Shown here: in pieces, positions 1 to 11,694 of the stretch | Layout: each line of letters opens with the position of its first letter | Numbering within the stretch: the stretch's first letter is position 1 | Assembly: GCA_029378245.1 (NCBI GenBank) | Contig: JARKIF010000137.1 | Coordinates: 1 to 64,000 of the forward strand | Reading direction: 5' to 3' | Source of the DNA: Roridomyces roridus | Lineage: Eukaryota > Basidiomycota > Agaricomycetes > Agaricales > Mycenaceae | DNA length: 64,000 nt | Made by a program: the position numbers and the translations under genes | Notes under the pieces: model-generated | The model's database searches: none | What the model saw: the letters and a program-made list of their open reading frames with translations, nothing else | Told to the model about the DNA's origin: nothing

Positions 1-2069
1 TTTTCCCTCACATGCTCAGCTCCACTCCCAAAACCCTTAATCCGACGTACATGTGTTCCAAAATCCCAAAACTGGCCAACTCCCGGTTTCACCTGGCGCT
101 GCGCGCATGCTGCAGAAGGTCTAGAACCGTTCTGGATTGCTCAATAAGCAGCCCGGACTCAAAATTCCACATGGTACATTTTTCCCCAAGCCTTTTTCTC
201 ATTTTTTCATGTTTCAACTTTATCTAAATTCTATCTCGTACGCCCAAATAGTCGGACTCTTGTAGCCTATAAAAGCCTAGAGGATTTCAGTAGTGGTAGT
301 CGCATTACCTCCTTGTATCCGCCTCGTTTGGGCAATACATTCTGTGCCTCCACTTTCCGCTTGAAGAGAGAATCGAACTCTCCAGAGCAATCTTCCTGCC
401 ACATTCGTCCTCATCTGCCCACACGCTCGAATATACTCACGAAGGGTATATTCATCGTCTTGTTGACTCACTTCCTATCTTCTAGACACTCCGCCCTTCG
501 CCTCTCTCCTTCCCCGAACTATCCCATCTCACTCACACTTCCGCCACTCCCAAAAGACTTTGTGGTTTTACCATTCGAGTCCGTCGCCTGATCATTGTCG
601 GTCCCGAGAGCTACATTGGCCTATTTCCCCGACTCACCTGGATTGCACGACCAACGACCCGTCGAGTGCACATTCAGCGTAAACCTTGTTACGATATCAC
701 AATACGCGCGTATAGAAATGTTCGATATCTCTTTGAAGAAGCTTTTGAACGAGCTCCCAATACGGTCGCAGCCTCATCCACATATCTCCCTAGTTTTCGG
801 AACTCGGCGCTTGGTCAACATCGAGCCGCGAAAAAATCAGACTCCGATTTGCCTGCAAATGACCTGTGCCCGAGCCGAACGGTCCCAGGGTTGAGCTTTT
901 CCATTCTTCCCAACCAGTTGTTCTCAGCCAGCCTGGTATGAGATGTCCCTCAAGGCCTCTGGGGAAATCTACTAGGGCAAAACTTCAGCGGATACGTTCA
1001 ACACCAGTTACATACCGGTGGTCATGGGTCAGCAAAGAGGAAGTCGAAACTAACGTTACGGGCGGAAAGGAGGAAATTCCGCATTTGTCATTTGCACGCA
1101 AACACCGTCAGTGCGCTGTGCACTGTGTGTATCCCGGATGTATGCAGGGTGAGTTAGAACAAGCATCTGCCTTTCTTCACGACGATTCCAGGCAAGCACT
1201 GATCCTACTCGAAAAACAAAGTTTTCCACGATGACGACCCACGCTCGAATCGAACAAGCATCCCGGGCCGATTCAACCACTCGGATGACAATGATTGCAT
1301 GTCCGACTGGGTCCCCTGGTAGCGATGATTCAAACTGGAGATAGGCTATCGGAATCCTAATTTTCAGTCATGTAAGTCCAACAATCTCTTACATGCCATG
1401 CATTTCCTGATTGAAGTTTGAAGGAACTTTTGAACGATCTGTAACGGAAGCTTTGAATTTCTTCCCCTCAAGTGGTGAGCCTACTGGGAAAAAAGCTGTT
1501 TCCGAAACCATTACCATCATGGACCCACGCTGGAATCGAACGAGCGTCACTGATCAGGAGTGTCTCAACCATCGGAATGCATCCGGGTCCAGGTCCACAC
1601 TTACTAAAAGTTCAACAGCACTTTCGTCAATTAGCTTTATCCACCGAAAGTAATTCCGAGCAGGTACTTGTGTATGACCCTCTCCTAGCCAATTCAACCC
1701 GAATATACACTCATTGCTTTCGCCCCAAGGTGTGTTATCCAAGCGACACTTTCCTCGATTTCTGCAATCGACACAGAACGGACACCGTCTCGCTCTCCAA
1801 TGCCCGGGCTCTACCAGGGCGGACGAGCTGGTGAGCTCAATATAAAATCATACTCGGAGAACTCAACGCGTGTTTTCTTCAAGTTCGAGAATTGACAAAC
1901 CACTGCATAGCTTCCCAACGACCCGTGCGCGGTTCGAACAGACTTCTCCTCAGTCTCTCCTTTCTTCCCCATCCGGTTCAAGTGTTGATGCTTCGTCGCC
2001 TAGCCTCCGCAAGGTTGATACAAGGATTGAATTAAGACACTGCAGAAATCTCCTCGATCTGCCCCAAAA
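1..2069. other. Gene-free, repeat-rich left edge
   Basis: I see no convincing gene here: the open frames are short, lack splice partners and have no recognisable domain. The stretch is marked by tRNA-like B-box motifs of the form GAATCGAAC (about 371, 1246, 1532) and by a longer repeat copy at 1415-1596 described separately. It is probably decayed repeat sequence downstream of the minus-strand F-box gene. Confidence 0.5.
1415..1596 (+). repeat. Dispersed repeat, copy 1 (partner at 12957-13128)
   Basis: The block matches 12957-13128 in the same orientation. Both run through a shared start near 'tttgaaggaacttttgaacg', then 'gtgagcctactgggaaaaaa', then 'acccacgctggaatcgaac' and a 'gtctcaaccat' tail, with scattered substitutions and small indels. 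The GAATCGAAC core resembles a reverse-strand tRNA T-arm/B box, so a tRNA-derived SINE-like origin is possible. A third partial relative with only the B-box part lies near 1227-1290. Confidence 0.65.
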
Positions 2070-3572
2070 TCAGGCCGTGGTGGAAACATAGCGTAAAGTG
2101 CGCACCACTTTAGAATCCACAAATTCATGAAACCATTTGAACGAGGATCGCATATCCAACTTGAGACCTCCAGCGCGGAGCTCGTCGAGTTTGTCGATGG
2201 CTCTCTGCATCGTCGAGTTCAATTTTTTCACGTCCATTTCTGAGTAGTAGTCGTCATACCACTCCTGCTCGAATGAGATGACGAATGAGGTCAACTGTGC
2301 GGTCACCCCTCCTATTTCCCTTCTCTTTTTGAGCATCCGAACGAGCGGGGATAGTTCGATCCTCGTCTCGCAGTTGTTGATGTCGAGAGACGTGAGAGCC
2401 GGGAGGAAGGAAGGATCGTCGTGGATCCGATCAAAGAACTCGGCCAAGGCGGTGCTTTTGAAAGCACACGCGGCGACCTCGAGTTTTTGGATCGTGGGTA
2501 TGACGGATATGACGGAGAGGCAGGCAGTCGTGGCAGACGTGTCCTTGCATTCAGCCAGGATGAGTGTGGTTGGAGAGCACGAAGATCTCCCGATCAAGCT
2601 CTCGATTTCTAGAGCGCTGTCCTCGGTTGGCGAGGACAACTGAAGCTTGCGGAGAACTGGGAGGGTGATGTGGGGGAATATCGTGCAACTGTCGGCGAAG
2701 CCTACGGTGAGAGTGTGAAGGCGAGCAAGGATGTGGGGAGGGGAGGTGATAGGTTCGTCTGGATCAACGTCGAGATGAGATACAAGGGTTTCGAGATTCT
2801 CCGTCTGCGACAGGATGTCCAGGGCTTGGGCGAGATCGATGCTGTCGAGATGCAGAGTTGTGATCTGCGACCAAGGAAGTACGGTTTCGTAGTTGTTCAA
2901 GTCGATGTTCCATAGATGTACTTGACGAAGGAGTGAGGCGTCATGAAGTGTGGGGAACATTGTAGCACCATAAAAGGGCGAATGGGTCCAAAGCTTGAGA
3001 TCGGTGAGGCAGGGAAGCGGTCCCTGGATCTGGAGCGGGAAGAGAATGGGTCCATCAGAGATGATTTCGAGAGACCCCCATTGCTCAGCGTACGCGCCGA
3101 GTATCTCCAGAATCTTTGTGCATTCCGGGAGCTCGGCGCCGGGCAGCTTGATCCGGATATGTAGAGGGAGCTTGCCAGCTCGCGATATCCAAAAGGCTAA
3201 CCGCCCAGAAAGGGGTACGAATGGATCCCTATGATGTGCGTATGCTGGGGAGCAAGAAAAGCGGCGTCCGCAGGCGAAATGAGCCCAAATGCCGTGAGTG
3301 GACAGTGCCACCTGGCGCCACGATGAGCAAACCCTCGCCAGGATAAGCGGGCTACAGCTTGTGGTAGGGTAGTCGTCTGAGTATTGCAGGAAGATCTCGG
3401 ACGTGATGTCGTTTGGGAGAGTGAGGATGGGGTACACGATAGCGGCGAGCTGTTCCTGGACAGCTTTTCCCTCGGCTTGGAGAGTCGCAATATGGGACTG
3501 GAGGAGATCTATTTGGTCCTCAATGTGTGCCGCACGCCGACGTAGCTCGGCGCCGATGCTGGGTCCAGCCAT
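2070..3572 (-). CDS. F-box-like protein
   Basis: Single-exon 500-residue protein. Residues about 10-45 form a heptad-rich coiled coil (ELRRR...DQIDLLQSHIATL), followed directly by an F-box-like segment at about 46-90 (YPILTLPNDITSEIFLQ, then LARVCSSWRQVAL) and a long C-terminal region of leucine-rich repeat character. In Agaricomycetes such proteins form very large families and are thought to act as substrate-recognition parts of SCF ubiquitin ligases; that role is inferred from the family. The ATG at 3572 begins MAGPSIGAELRRR, and the same start is kept in the broken copy at 8381. The 3' end is at a stop near 2070. A second, diverged F-box gene lies at 14748-15929. Confidence 0.85.
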   Translation of the reverse strand: MAGPSIGAELRRRAAHIEDQIDLLQSHIATLQAEGKAVQEQLAAIVYPILTLPNDITSEIFLQYSDDYPTTSCSPLILARVCSSWRQVALSTHGIWAHFACGRRFSCSPAYAHHRDPFVPLSGRLAFWISRAGKLPLHIRIKLPGAELPECTKILEILGAYAEQWGSLEIISDGPILFPLQIQGPLPCLTDLKLWTHSPFYGATMFPTLHDASLLRQVHLWNIDLNNYETVLPWSQITTLHLDSIDLAQALDILSQTENLETLVSHLDVDPDEPITSPPHILARLHTLTVGFADSCTIFPHITLPVLRKLQLSSPTEDSALEIESLIGRSSCSPTTLILAECKDTSATTACLSVISVIPTIQKLEVAACAFKSTALAEFFDRIHDDPSFLPALTSLDINNCETRIELSPLVRMLKKRREIGGVTAQLTSFVISFEQEWYDDYYSEMDVKKLNSTMQRAIDKLDELRAGGLKLDMRSSFKWFHEFVDSKVVRTLRYVSTTA

Positions 3573-4330
3573 CGTGAAAGCAAGAAGAGAGAGAGATAGA
3601 TGATGCCATCAAAGATTGTTAACAGCTTTTGCTCAACTTTTGCTCTCCCATCGCGTTTCTTGTCCTTGGGCCTCTGTATCTCTGCTGCCCCGCCAGTCAT
3701 CGCCTCAACCTGGTCTTTTGATACCGCAAAAAAAGGGTCAACCCAACAGCCATGAAGCTCAGACTCGGACAACTTTCTGTGCAAGGGCGGCGATCTCTTC
3801 TCTTGAACCAACAGCGAACCATGCATTTTGGGACGTGTTTTCCCACTCCGTCCCATCTGTCCCGGTCAAAAAATCACCTTCCCCAGCTCACGACACGCCG
3901 CTGATTCGAACAGCACGCCTACCGAGTTGCGGCTTTTATGCAAGATCGGCGACCACTGCAGGCGATGGCATGTACATGTCTTGCCATCGTTGGTAAGAAG
4001 AGAACCGATATGGACCAGCCTCATACTTCATCTGAAGGCTCTTTTCTCGAGTGGGAAGCCGATTCCCGCCAAGCAACCGTCACGGCGCCGATACCATGGA
4101 TCTCGACAAGACACCAGTGCTTTTCTATCAGACCAGCTTGTCTGCGAGCTTTCTAACGCCAGGCTCACAGCAAAAAGCAAAAATCAATGCTATCAAGGAT
4201 CGAACCGGCTCGAATCGAACGAGCTTGCTGCAGTATTTCCAATGGAACAGCTTTCACATTAACGCAGATGGTATTTCTGTGAATATTAAAGTCGTTCATG
4301 ACCCTGCGGAATCACAAAAATAGGCATCTG
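3573..4330. repeat. Flank duplicated together with the F-box gene
   Basis: The 5' flank of the F-box gene matches 8382-9310, the flank of the broken F-box copy. Shared landmarks in the same order are 'catcaaagattgttaaca', 'cccatcgcgtttctt', 'gacacgccgctgattcgaac' and 'ggctcgaatcgaacgagc'. The duplication therefore covered gene plus promoter region, about 1.5-2 kb in all. No gene is supported inside it. Confidence 0.7.
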
Positions 4331-4756
4331 TCTACATAAGCAGGGCGAGATCACATGATCAATTGATCCGAACCTGCGGCATGTTCATTTATGAAACTTG
4401 TATGACACGGAGGTTTTTTTGGCTGCCGTTTGACCACATACCAAGGGTGGACTCTGGGCGATGCTTCTGTGGCAGGTTCCAGCTCACGCTAATTCTGGGA
4501 CCCGATTCGGCCAGGTCTTGCGGTGGACGCCCTCGAATGATTTTTCGATTGGTTGGCTTGAGCAGTTTATTACTTCTTTGGCGCGTTTACATGCCGGAAT
4601 ATCAGCATGCGTAGGTGCGATGATGCTGAGGAACTAGCATCAGTTATCATTCCAACAGTGCGAAAAAGGACTTGAACGCAGCGTCAACGTCCCATCCCTC
4701 AATCGAACAGGCTTTCAGCTGAGCTCCTTATTTCCAGCTGCCAGAGAACATCCGAT

Positions 4757-5402
4757 CCATGGGAGGGCCAGGCCGGTCAGGTACGGCCGGCCTGGCCCTG
4801 GCCCTGCACGTGCGGTGGTTGTGGGTAGCGCATCAACAAGCGCATCATCTCCCGCCTCTGATCAACGGCCCCGCTGATCTAAACGGCTGGCCTGGGCCTG
4901 GTCAATTGATTGATGGACCGCCACGCAGCCGCCGGTGGCACGCTGACAGCCACGGCACCATAGTACATCGCGGATCGGCGGTTCACAGTCGGTAATTCGG
5001 TGTATGTAATCGAGCAACAACCCCGCGGCAAACCGGCTTCAAGAGCAGCACTGCTGCACCAGCCACCAAGCAGCGAACAATCGGTGCCTTCCGCATTTCC
5101 TCACGCGCACACGATGAACAGTTCCGCGGCGTGCGCACGGCGCGTGTGGTACTTAGTACGAGTTGCTATTACGCTCGGCGCCCCAGCATGGTGGTCCAAG
5201 AGCGTGAGCAACATCTGTGATGGGGTTTGGTGGCACATGGGACATGTTGATTCGCGGGCGCTTTGAAAGAACAAAGGGCCGATGAACACGTAAGGCGAAG
5301 GCCAGGCAGGTATAGGGCCAATTGCAAGCCAAATTGCCAGGGAATTGCAAGGGACTGCCAGGCCAGGCCGTGCCAGCCATGGCCCGGCCCTCCCGTGGAT
5401 GC
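4757..5402. mobile_element. Candidate MITE with imperfect GC-rich inverted ends
   Basis: The left end near 4754 reads ATCCATGGGAGGGCCAGGCC, and the reverse complement of the right end near 5402 reads ATCCACGGGAGGGCCGGGCC, a 20-base inverted pair with two mismatches. Several GGCCAGG/CCTGGCC words lie just inside both ends, like subterminal repeats. No coding frame inside is convincing. I could not find a clear direct target duplication, so the exact ends and superfamily are uncertain. Confidence 0.4.
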
Positions 5403-5695
5403 GACATTCTGCCGCTTTGGGACGTATTCCCTTCTACTTACAAAGATTGCTAGATACATGCATCCAGGTTCGATCAATACGTCAGCAATATTTTCCCACG
5501 GTTGAAACTGACGATTCATCTTCGATCTATGATTCACCCACGCTATTCTGAGCAACTGAATGGTCGACAACGAGCACTCGCTGTCGGCGTTCGATATTCG
5601 GACCGTGCGTATATCCTATCTGGAATTGACAGACAGCAACAACCGTGGCATGGTCGACGGCTATTCGGAAGCAGAGTCTAAGAGCGGTGATGACA

Positions 5696-5703
5696 CATAA
5701 ATA
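5696..5703 (+). promoter_or_regulatory. TATA-like box before the small secreted ORF
   Basis: CATAAATA lies about 45 bases upstream of the ATG at 5745, the spacing seen for other TATA boxes in this window. Confidence 0.4.
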
Positions 5704-5744
5704 GCTGGGAAGTTCACACTCGTCGATCCTTGCTTTTTCCCTTC

Positions 5745-5951
5745 ATGCACCTCCTCACCCTGCTGCTCTTTGCAGCGCCGTTACTCTCCTACACTGAAGA
5801 GTTTGAATCAACGTACCTCGCACCCAAGTCCACGCTCGATCAAACGAGGTTTTTACACTCGCACCTCTTTTCGAGTCCTCCAAAATCCTATGATCGTCGC
5901 CTGGCGGGGGCTGTTACACCATCCAACAGAAACTTGATGAATTGCACATGA
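5745..5951 (+). CDS. Putative small secreted protein, possibly truncated
   Basis: The ATG at 5745 opens a 68-residue frame with a hydrophobic N-terminus (MHLLTLLLFAAPLLSYTEE) that looks like a signal peptide. No family is recognised. Around 5905 a different frame becomes more protein-like (CYTIQQKLDELHMKMNAID, amphipathic), so the real product may use an unseen intron, or the gene may carry a frameshift. It lies tail-to-tail with the minus-strand membrane protein at 6085-7470. Confidence 0.4.
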   Translation: MHLLTLLLFAAPLLSYTEEFESTYLAPKSTLDQTRFLHSHLFSSPPKSYDRRLAGAVTPSNRNLMNCT

Positions 5952-6084
5952 AGATGAATGCAATAGATCGGATCTATCAGCACAAAATAGGTAAATTTCC
6001 TCCGGCGTGTGACTTGCAAGTGGAAGTGCTAATTACATGCGGGAAGTCCAGTCAGAAACGCAGGTTGGGTACAAGTTGACTACA

Positions 6085-7470
6085 TTAGACGGAATGTTTT
6101 TCTCGAACTGGCTCGGCTTGATTCTGCATCAGCAACGGATTGCTGCCACTCGGGATAAGATTGGACTCCACGATCATCTCCTGCGGTACTAGTTTCCGGT
6201 ACGCAGGGGGAGGCGTTGATGGGTCATATGGATATGCCATCTCGTCAACGGCGTGTTCGGCTGCAGATGTGTGAGTTTGAAGAAGTATTGAGATGAAAGA
6301 AATTATGACACTCACTGAACGGATCTGGAGGAATTCTGTTTCGCGTGCGGCGTCTCCACAGGAAGAACAGCAGGGTAATTGTGCAGAGGAATGCGAGTCC
6401 ACCAATTGCTCCGCCTGCTACGGCCGCAACCGGGACACGCTTCGAGCCAGAATCGAGCCGGAATGGTGGAGTGATGTTGGGCACGCTCGACGCGGAAGTG
6501 AGGCTGGGCACGCTCGACGCGAAAGTGGGCTGGAGGCTGCTACTTGTGCTCGATGCCGAAACCTCGGCTACGAAGTAGTCAAGCAGGAACTGGTCGGTTT
6601 GATGGGTAGTCAGAAGGGCTCGGTGAGTACCTGGCGTCAATTCAGTGCTGTAGACGGCAAAGTTGGAAGTCGGCGGAGTAAAAGCAAATGGAGCAGAGAA
6701 CAGTATCGGAGTCGACGGGCTACCGTCGATCGCGATAGAGGCGTCAAAACTCGGAGGAGCGTCTGTAGCGTTGACTCCAAAATTCCCGTACATGGTCAGG
6801 GAATTGCCTTGGAACTTTGAGGTCACATGAAGCAAACTGGGATTCGCTGCGAACGCACCGTCGAAATTCAAAACTACCGTGCACTCGTCTGCCGCGCAAC
6901 TGCGTGCCGTGTTCTGAAGATACTCTTCAGAAGAGGGGGCCACATCCCAGCCCTGGGAATACTCCAATCTAGAATCACTGTCGTCGAAGAACAGTATGTT
7001 TCCCCCGCCGGCAGACAACGTCATATTGCAAAGGAGATAGTCCAGGAACATGAAAATGATCGGGCCCGACGTTTGCGTCATAACCAGCGTGTGTTGGCCA
7101 TCCGGGAGGGTCCCAGACGCGAAGAAAAGTTTGTGGTGGACAGTGCCAGCCGTCGAAGTTGCGGCATCGAATACCGAGGGCACTCCCCGGTCCAAAGAGA
7201 ACGACATTGTTGACCTCCCTTGATTGACCGTCCCATACACCGCGACGGAAGTACCTGCCCGGCCCCACACATCAGATGTCGCAGGCACACCAAATTCCAC
7301 GGGTACGCACCTTGAAAAGAAAATGTCGCAGTATGATCGCTGCCGGTGCCAATCTCAGTTGCAGCCATCGTGGTGTTCAGGTACTCCTGGAAAACACCAC
7401 CCTGATACCAGCCAGTCGATGGGCTATATTGAATGCGAGGGTCGCGGTCGTCAACGATAACCACGCTCAT
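6085..7470 (-). CDS. Single-pass membrane protein with extracellular beta-type domain
   Basis: Three exons: 7470-7311, 7254-6316 and 6260-6085, joined by 56 and 55 nt GT-AG introns in consistent phase, giving 424 residues. The N-terminal half has two similar segments (DDRDPRIQYSPSTGW and DDSDSRLEYSQGWDV), typical of an Agaricomycete family with a repeated extracellular domain. A Ser/Thr-rich stalk leads to one membrane helix (VAAVAGGAIGGLAFLCTITL), then a basic stop-transfer run (WRRRTRN) and a Pro/Tyr-rich cytoplasmic tail (YPYDPSTPPPAYR). There is no obvious cleavable signal peptide. Function is unknown; a cell-surface sensor or adhesin-like role is only a guess from the topology. Confidence 0.75.
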
Positions 7471-7876
7471 GGTGGGCTTCCTGCGCGGGGTGGAAGGGGA
7501 TAGAAAGAACTGGGGAAACCATCCCCCGGCTGTTGAGGTTATAAACAACTGATCAGCGGGAGCCCACCATGTTCGTTTCCCGGGTCTCCGAGCTGTGTGT
7601 GGCGTATCTGATCAAGGTCATTCCAGATTTTCCCGTCAATGCTGCTGGTATTCTCCGAGTCGCTAACCAGACCTATTACGGATCGATCGTTGCAAGCGAA
7701 TGGAAAAAATCAGCGATGCCCATGAGTCGCCCGCGAGTCAGACTGGGAGTATGATTTATCGATATGGAGGACTCGAGTTTGCCAGTGACTCAGTGAGAGA
7801 GGAAGCGGAAAGATGGTACCGACTAAGTTCACAGAGCCAATAGTGCTCCTTGGCTGGCATACAGGACGGAGGATAG

Positions 7877-8381
7877 TCAGAGGCAAGGTGGACTGATCGG
7901 ATCTGATCGAAGACAAGGAGGCTCGTGTAAACAGAAGGTCGATCCTCGTCTCGCAGTTCTTGATTGCGAGAGAGATGAGAGCGGGACGGAAGGAAGGATT
8001 GTCGTGGATCCTATCGAAGATATGTCCTTGTACTCACACAAGGTGAGTGTGGTCGGAGAGCACGAAGAAAAGCGGCGTCCGCAGGCAAAATGAGCCCAAA
8101 TGTCGTGAGTGGCGAGTGCCACCTGGCGCCACGATGAGCAAATTCTCGCCAGGATAAGTGGGCTACAGGTTGCGGTGGGGTAATCATCCGAGTATTGCAG
8201 GAAGATCTCGGAGGTGATGTCGTTTGGGAGAGAGGACGGGGTACACGATAGCCTCGAGCTGTTTGTGGACAGCCTTTTCCTCGCCTTGGAGAGCCGCCAT
8301 CTGGGACTGGAGGAGGGCTACTTGATCCTTAAGATGCGCAAGGCGCCTGCGTAGCTCGGCGCCGATGCTGGGTCGAGCCAT
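7877..8381 (-). pseudogene. Broken, internally deleted copy of the F-box gene
   Basis: The start MARPSIGAELRRR at 8381 and the coiled coil match the F-box gene at 2070-3572. A 2-base deletion near 8240 then throws the frame just before the F-box. Further on, fragments equivalent to STHGIWAHFACGRRFS, CSPTTLILAECKD and the DDPSFLPALTSLDINNCETRIE region follow one another with the intervening few hundred codons missing. The surrounding flank is duplicated too (see 3573-4330). Confidence 0.85.
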
Positions 8382-9310
8382 GGTGAAAGTAAGAAGAAAG
8401 AGATGGATGATGCCAGTGCCATCAAAGATTGTTAACAACTTTTGCTCTCGACACCCATCGCGTTTCTTGGGCATCTTCTGCCTCGCTCGCCGCAAGCCGC
8501 CTCAACCGGACGGGACTTTCAAGGGTGCGGCTTCAGCAGAAGCGCTGAAGTCGTCGCTTCCTCAGAAACCAGCAAATTCCCCTCCTCCCGCGATTGGGCC
8601 GTGAATGTCTATTCAATCTCCCTGTCGCCAAATCAGCCGTCAAGGAGTCTACTCTCGCGGGACTTATCTCTGCCACGTATCACTTCCTCAAGTAGAATCT
8701 TCAGCATTCCAAAAAAATCCTTGCCAAGTCACCGGAACCCGAGTTCGAATGGAACAAACATCGCCAAGGCCCGGAGATCTGGGCTGAGCACAGGTGGCCA
8801 CACAAGGCCGTTGTCTTTCGATACTGTACCGAGATCGCGATGAGACAGCCGAAAAGTTGTGAGGTTCAGACTCGGCCCACTTGGCTGGCCACGGTGCCGA
8901 TTTCTTCATTGAACCCAATCCCATGTCTACTTATCTGGAGGTGTTTGCCCACTTCTGGCAGTCCATGGCCCGGTATTTCCAAAAATTATCCCCCCGTTTC
9001 GCTACGACACGCCGCTGATTCGAACAGCACGCCTAGCAAGCTCCCACTTTTATGCAAGGAGATTGCATGTCTTCCGTCTTGGCTGAGAAGAGAGCCTGCT
9101 CTATGGTCTTCATCCAAAAGCTCTATTCTCGGAGGAAACTCAATTACCGCCAAACAACCGCCACGGCTGCCAACATCTCAGGCTATCTCTTCGAGACTCG
9201 GTTTTAAAAAGCTTTGTTCACATCAAGATCGAATAAAAACAATTCGCAGGGGCAGGCTCCAAGAATCGACCCGGCTCGAATCGAACGAGCTTGCTGCAGT
9301 AAATGGTCCT
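8382..9310. repeat. Second copy of the F-box flank
   Basis: Homologous to 3573-4330 in the same order and orientation, with substitutions and indels throughout. It ends near the shared 'ggctcgaatcgaacgagcttgctgcagta' word (about 9273). No gene is supported between 8382 and 9622. Confidence 0.65.
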
Positions 9311-9622
9311 CGCACTCGCATGGAAGGCAGCTGGGGAGCCATCCGCCAAGGTCTTCCTGTTAACGTTGGATTGCGCTTGACGATAAGTAGGTGCTTGATT
9401 GAGCAACTGAAGCTTCAGAGGGAAAACGCTCGAATTGAAGGTGATGGAAGGCATGGGCGTATAGACATGGTGCGCTAAGAAAAAGAAAAAGACAAAGCTC
9501 GTTTTTCATCTAGGGACCCTAACCGAGTCGAACGGATGGTCTGGCTACTTTGCAAAGCAAGATTCGAGTCGCAACCAAAGGGACAAATTTAAAGAGAAGT
9601 AATCCTTCGTTGTCGAATAGAG

Positions 9623-10160
9623 CTACATTTCTGAATCTACGGGCACAGGCCCTCCCACCCTCTCATAGAGGATATCCGAACGCACGGTAACCTTGACACC
9701 GCCCGTGACCTCCTCACCCGTATGCAACAAATGCGCATGTTGGAAGATCAACGCGCGACCAGGGATGGCCTTGACGTCGGCATAGTCGATTCGTTTCGTG
9801 TACTTGGACAAGAAACGCGTCGACCCGCCCTCTGGGTGAAGGAAGCTCTCGTTTGAGCCCGACGCGTCAGAGGGGAGGTAAAATTGGAGCGTGAAGAATG
9901 TGCGCTGCTTCGTTTCCCTGCAGTGCTCTGTTTGCAGCTCACAAATGGGGAGAGAGTCACCTATTGATATACGGCCCATCGCAATGTTGCCTAAGAAACC
10001 CACCCCGAGGGTACCTCAAAAACCTCAACCATTCATTCAATCTGACCATCCTCCACTGGCACCGCGCGCTCGACGCCGCGGATATACGCCGGTTGCTCGA
10101 TCTCCTCGATTTCAGCCAACATGGGCCGTATGCGCTCGAACATGCGCGCTGAGAGACATC
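9623..10160 (-). pseudogene. Truncated 2OG-Fe(II) oxygenase copy
   Basis: The C-terminal half matches the intact gene at 20060-20964: HMFERIRPMLAEIEE, then WLRFLRYPRGGFLRQHCDG (the iron-binding HxD), then FFTLQFYLPSDASGSNESF, ending in IPGRALIFQHAHLLHTGEEV. The frame shifts between ERAVPVEDG and RLNEWLRF, and the N-terminal third is missing. An intron at the HxD loop is kept (GTGACT donor, CTGCAG acceptor), but the last intron of the intact gene is absent here, so GEEV runs straight into TGGVKVTV. It is probably non-functional. Confidence 0.85.
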
Positions 10161-10211
10161 CAGGAAACACGCAAAAAGGTCTGCCCAACGGATATTGTTA
10201 GTCTAGGCTAA

Positions 10212-11318
10212 GCGAGGCACGAGTGTGCCGAAGAGTTAGGTTTTTGTCCGAGAGAGAGTCACAGGCGTGACAGCTCTGCTTCAGTCCCGCCAAAACGCTG
10301 CCGCCGACGATCTTCAAGAGCAGAGCGCTGAGTCGTCGGCTTCCTTTTCTTTTTTCTTTTCTGGGACATTGAGCCACACGTGAATCGAGTTTTCCGCGGA
10401 GGCGGTGACGGCTCATGGCGCCTCCTAATACTTTGGGACTCCAACTCGATCCCCTACAAAGCTCACGCGCACTCCCTCCCATACGAGCAGCACGCGTACA
10501 CGTGAACCCATCAAGGCTCCCATCTGTCGCGCGCCGACACGTCCCCGAGCAGTTTACTGGTCGCAAACTTGCCGCATGAACTTACAACTTGACGATGGGA
10601 ATTGGAGGGGCTGTCGCCGCATCCTCAGTGTATACAGCTGCGTCACTTGCTTTCCTCTTCCAGTCCACAACCATTATCTGTCCGTTTAGGTCGAACATTG
10701 CCATCGCATTCACGAAAGCATCCCGACCATGCGCCTCCACCAACAATCGTACTCGCCCTGTTGCTGCAGCTGCGGCGCGACAAACGACGGATATCAACAC
10801 CATGCCACCGAACGCACTCGTGCCGTCTCGCTACCCACCACCGGCACTGCTACGCATCCTGGCACGACCTATGCTAGCCTTGGAGCTACTCGCCACGGCA
10901 CGCTACCGATCACTTGCGCTCGTGCAGCGCCCTGTTTCCTATATGTGAAACTTCCACAACCATCGAACCGGACGAGCCGCCGGCAACCCCGGGCTACACA
11001 TCGACGATGGTGGGACAATACGGATACGGACCCACCCCGGGCTCATCCCCCGACAATGTCACCTTTAACGGCATCGATTTCGCCACGGACGCATTCCGAG
11101 CGCCTTCACCCCGCAAGTTGCCAAACTCGGAACCGGTTTTTGCAGGTCGTGCGTCAACGGGGAACATTCCAGTGGGGTGAGGCGATCGCGTTGGCGGGCT
11201 CACGGGTTCCACGTCACACCGCCGCCGTACCCGGCAACAGAGCGCCCCACTGTGCGGGAGGTGCATCAAGACTCTGCTTGCCGACAGCAGCCGAATTGGA
11301 TTCTGACGGTGACGTTCG
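10212..11318. other. No supported gene; possible coding fragments
   Basis: Short frames such as FDLNGQIMVVDWKRKAS (minus, near 10660) and PGYTSTMVGQYGYGPTPGSS (plus, near 11000) read like protein. They could not be joined into a gene and match no family I recognise. They may be remnants of a gene interrupted by the MITE insertions to the right. Confidence 0.3.
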
Positions 11319-11694
11319 TAGGGTGCTGTTTTTAATGCCTGTTTGCAAACCGGTTTATAAACCGCTGTTTATAAACCCGGTTTATAAGGTTTCTCGACCG
11401 ATGTACGGTTTATAAACCGCACGCAACATCAATCTGATGCCATCAGCCGTGCTGATCGCAGTCTGATGAGTGTTCCAGTTGCTTAATTGTGGGTCAAAGA
11501 GCTCATGGAAGTTCACAGAAGCATATCAGAGGCTCCACTGTCCGCGGAAGGTGAGAATGGTTAACAAATCGCATTCAGAACCGTGAATTGCCTTGTCTGC
11601 TACTCGGTTTATAAACCGGTTTATAAACGCCCGGTTTACAAACCAGGTTTGCAAGCCAGTTTTTAAGGGTTTGGGAATTAAAAACAGCACCCTA
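11319..11694. mobile_element. hAT-type MITE, 376 bp, perfect TIR and 8-bp TSD
   Basis: The ends are a perfect 18-base inverted repeat, TAGGGTGCTGTTTTTAAT at the left and its reverse complement at the right. The element is flanked by a perfect 8-base direct duplication, GACGTTCG at 11311-11318 and 11695-11702. An 8-bp duplication with TAGGG-type ends is the signature of hAT transposons. Next to each end are clustered subterminal words of the GGTTTATAAACC type. There is no coding capacity, so it must have been moved by a hAT transposase encoded elsewhere. The perfect ends suggest a young insertion. Confidence 0.95.
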
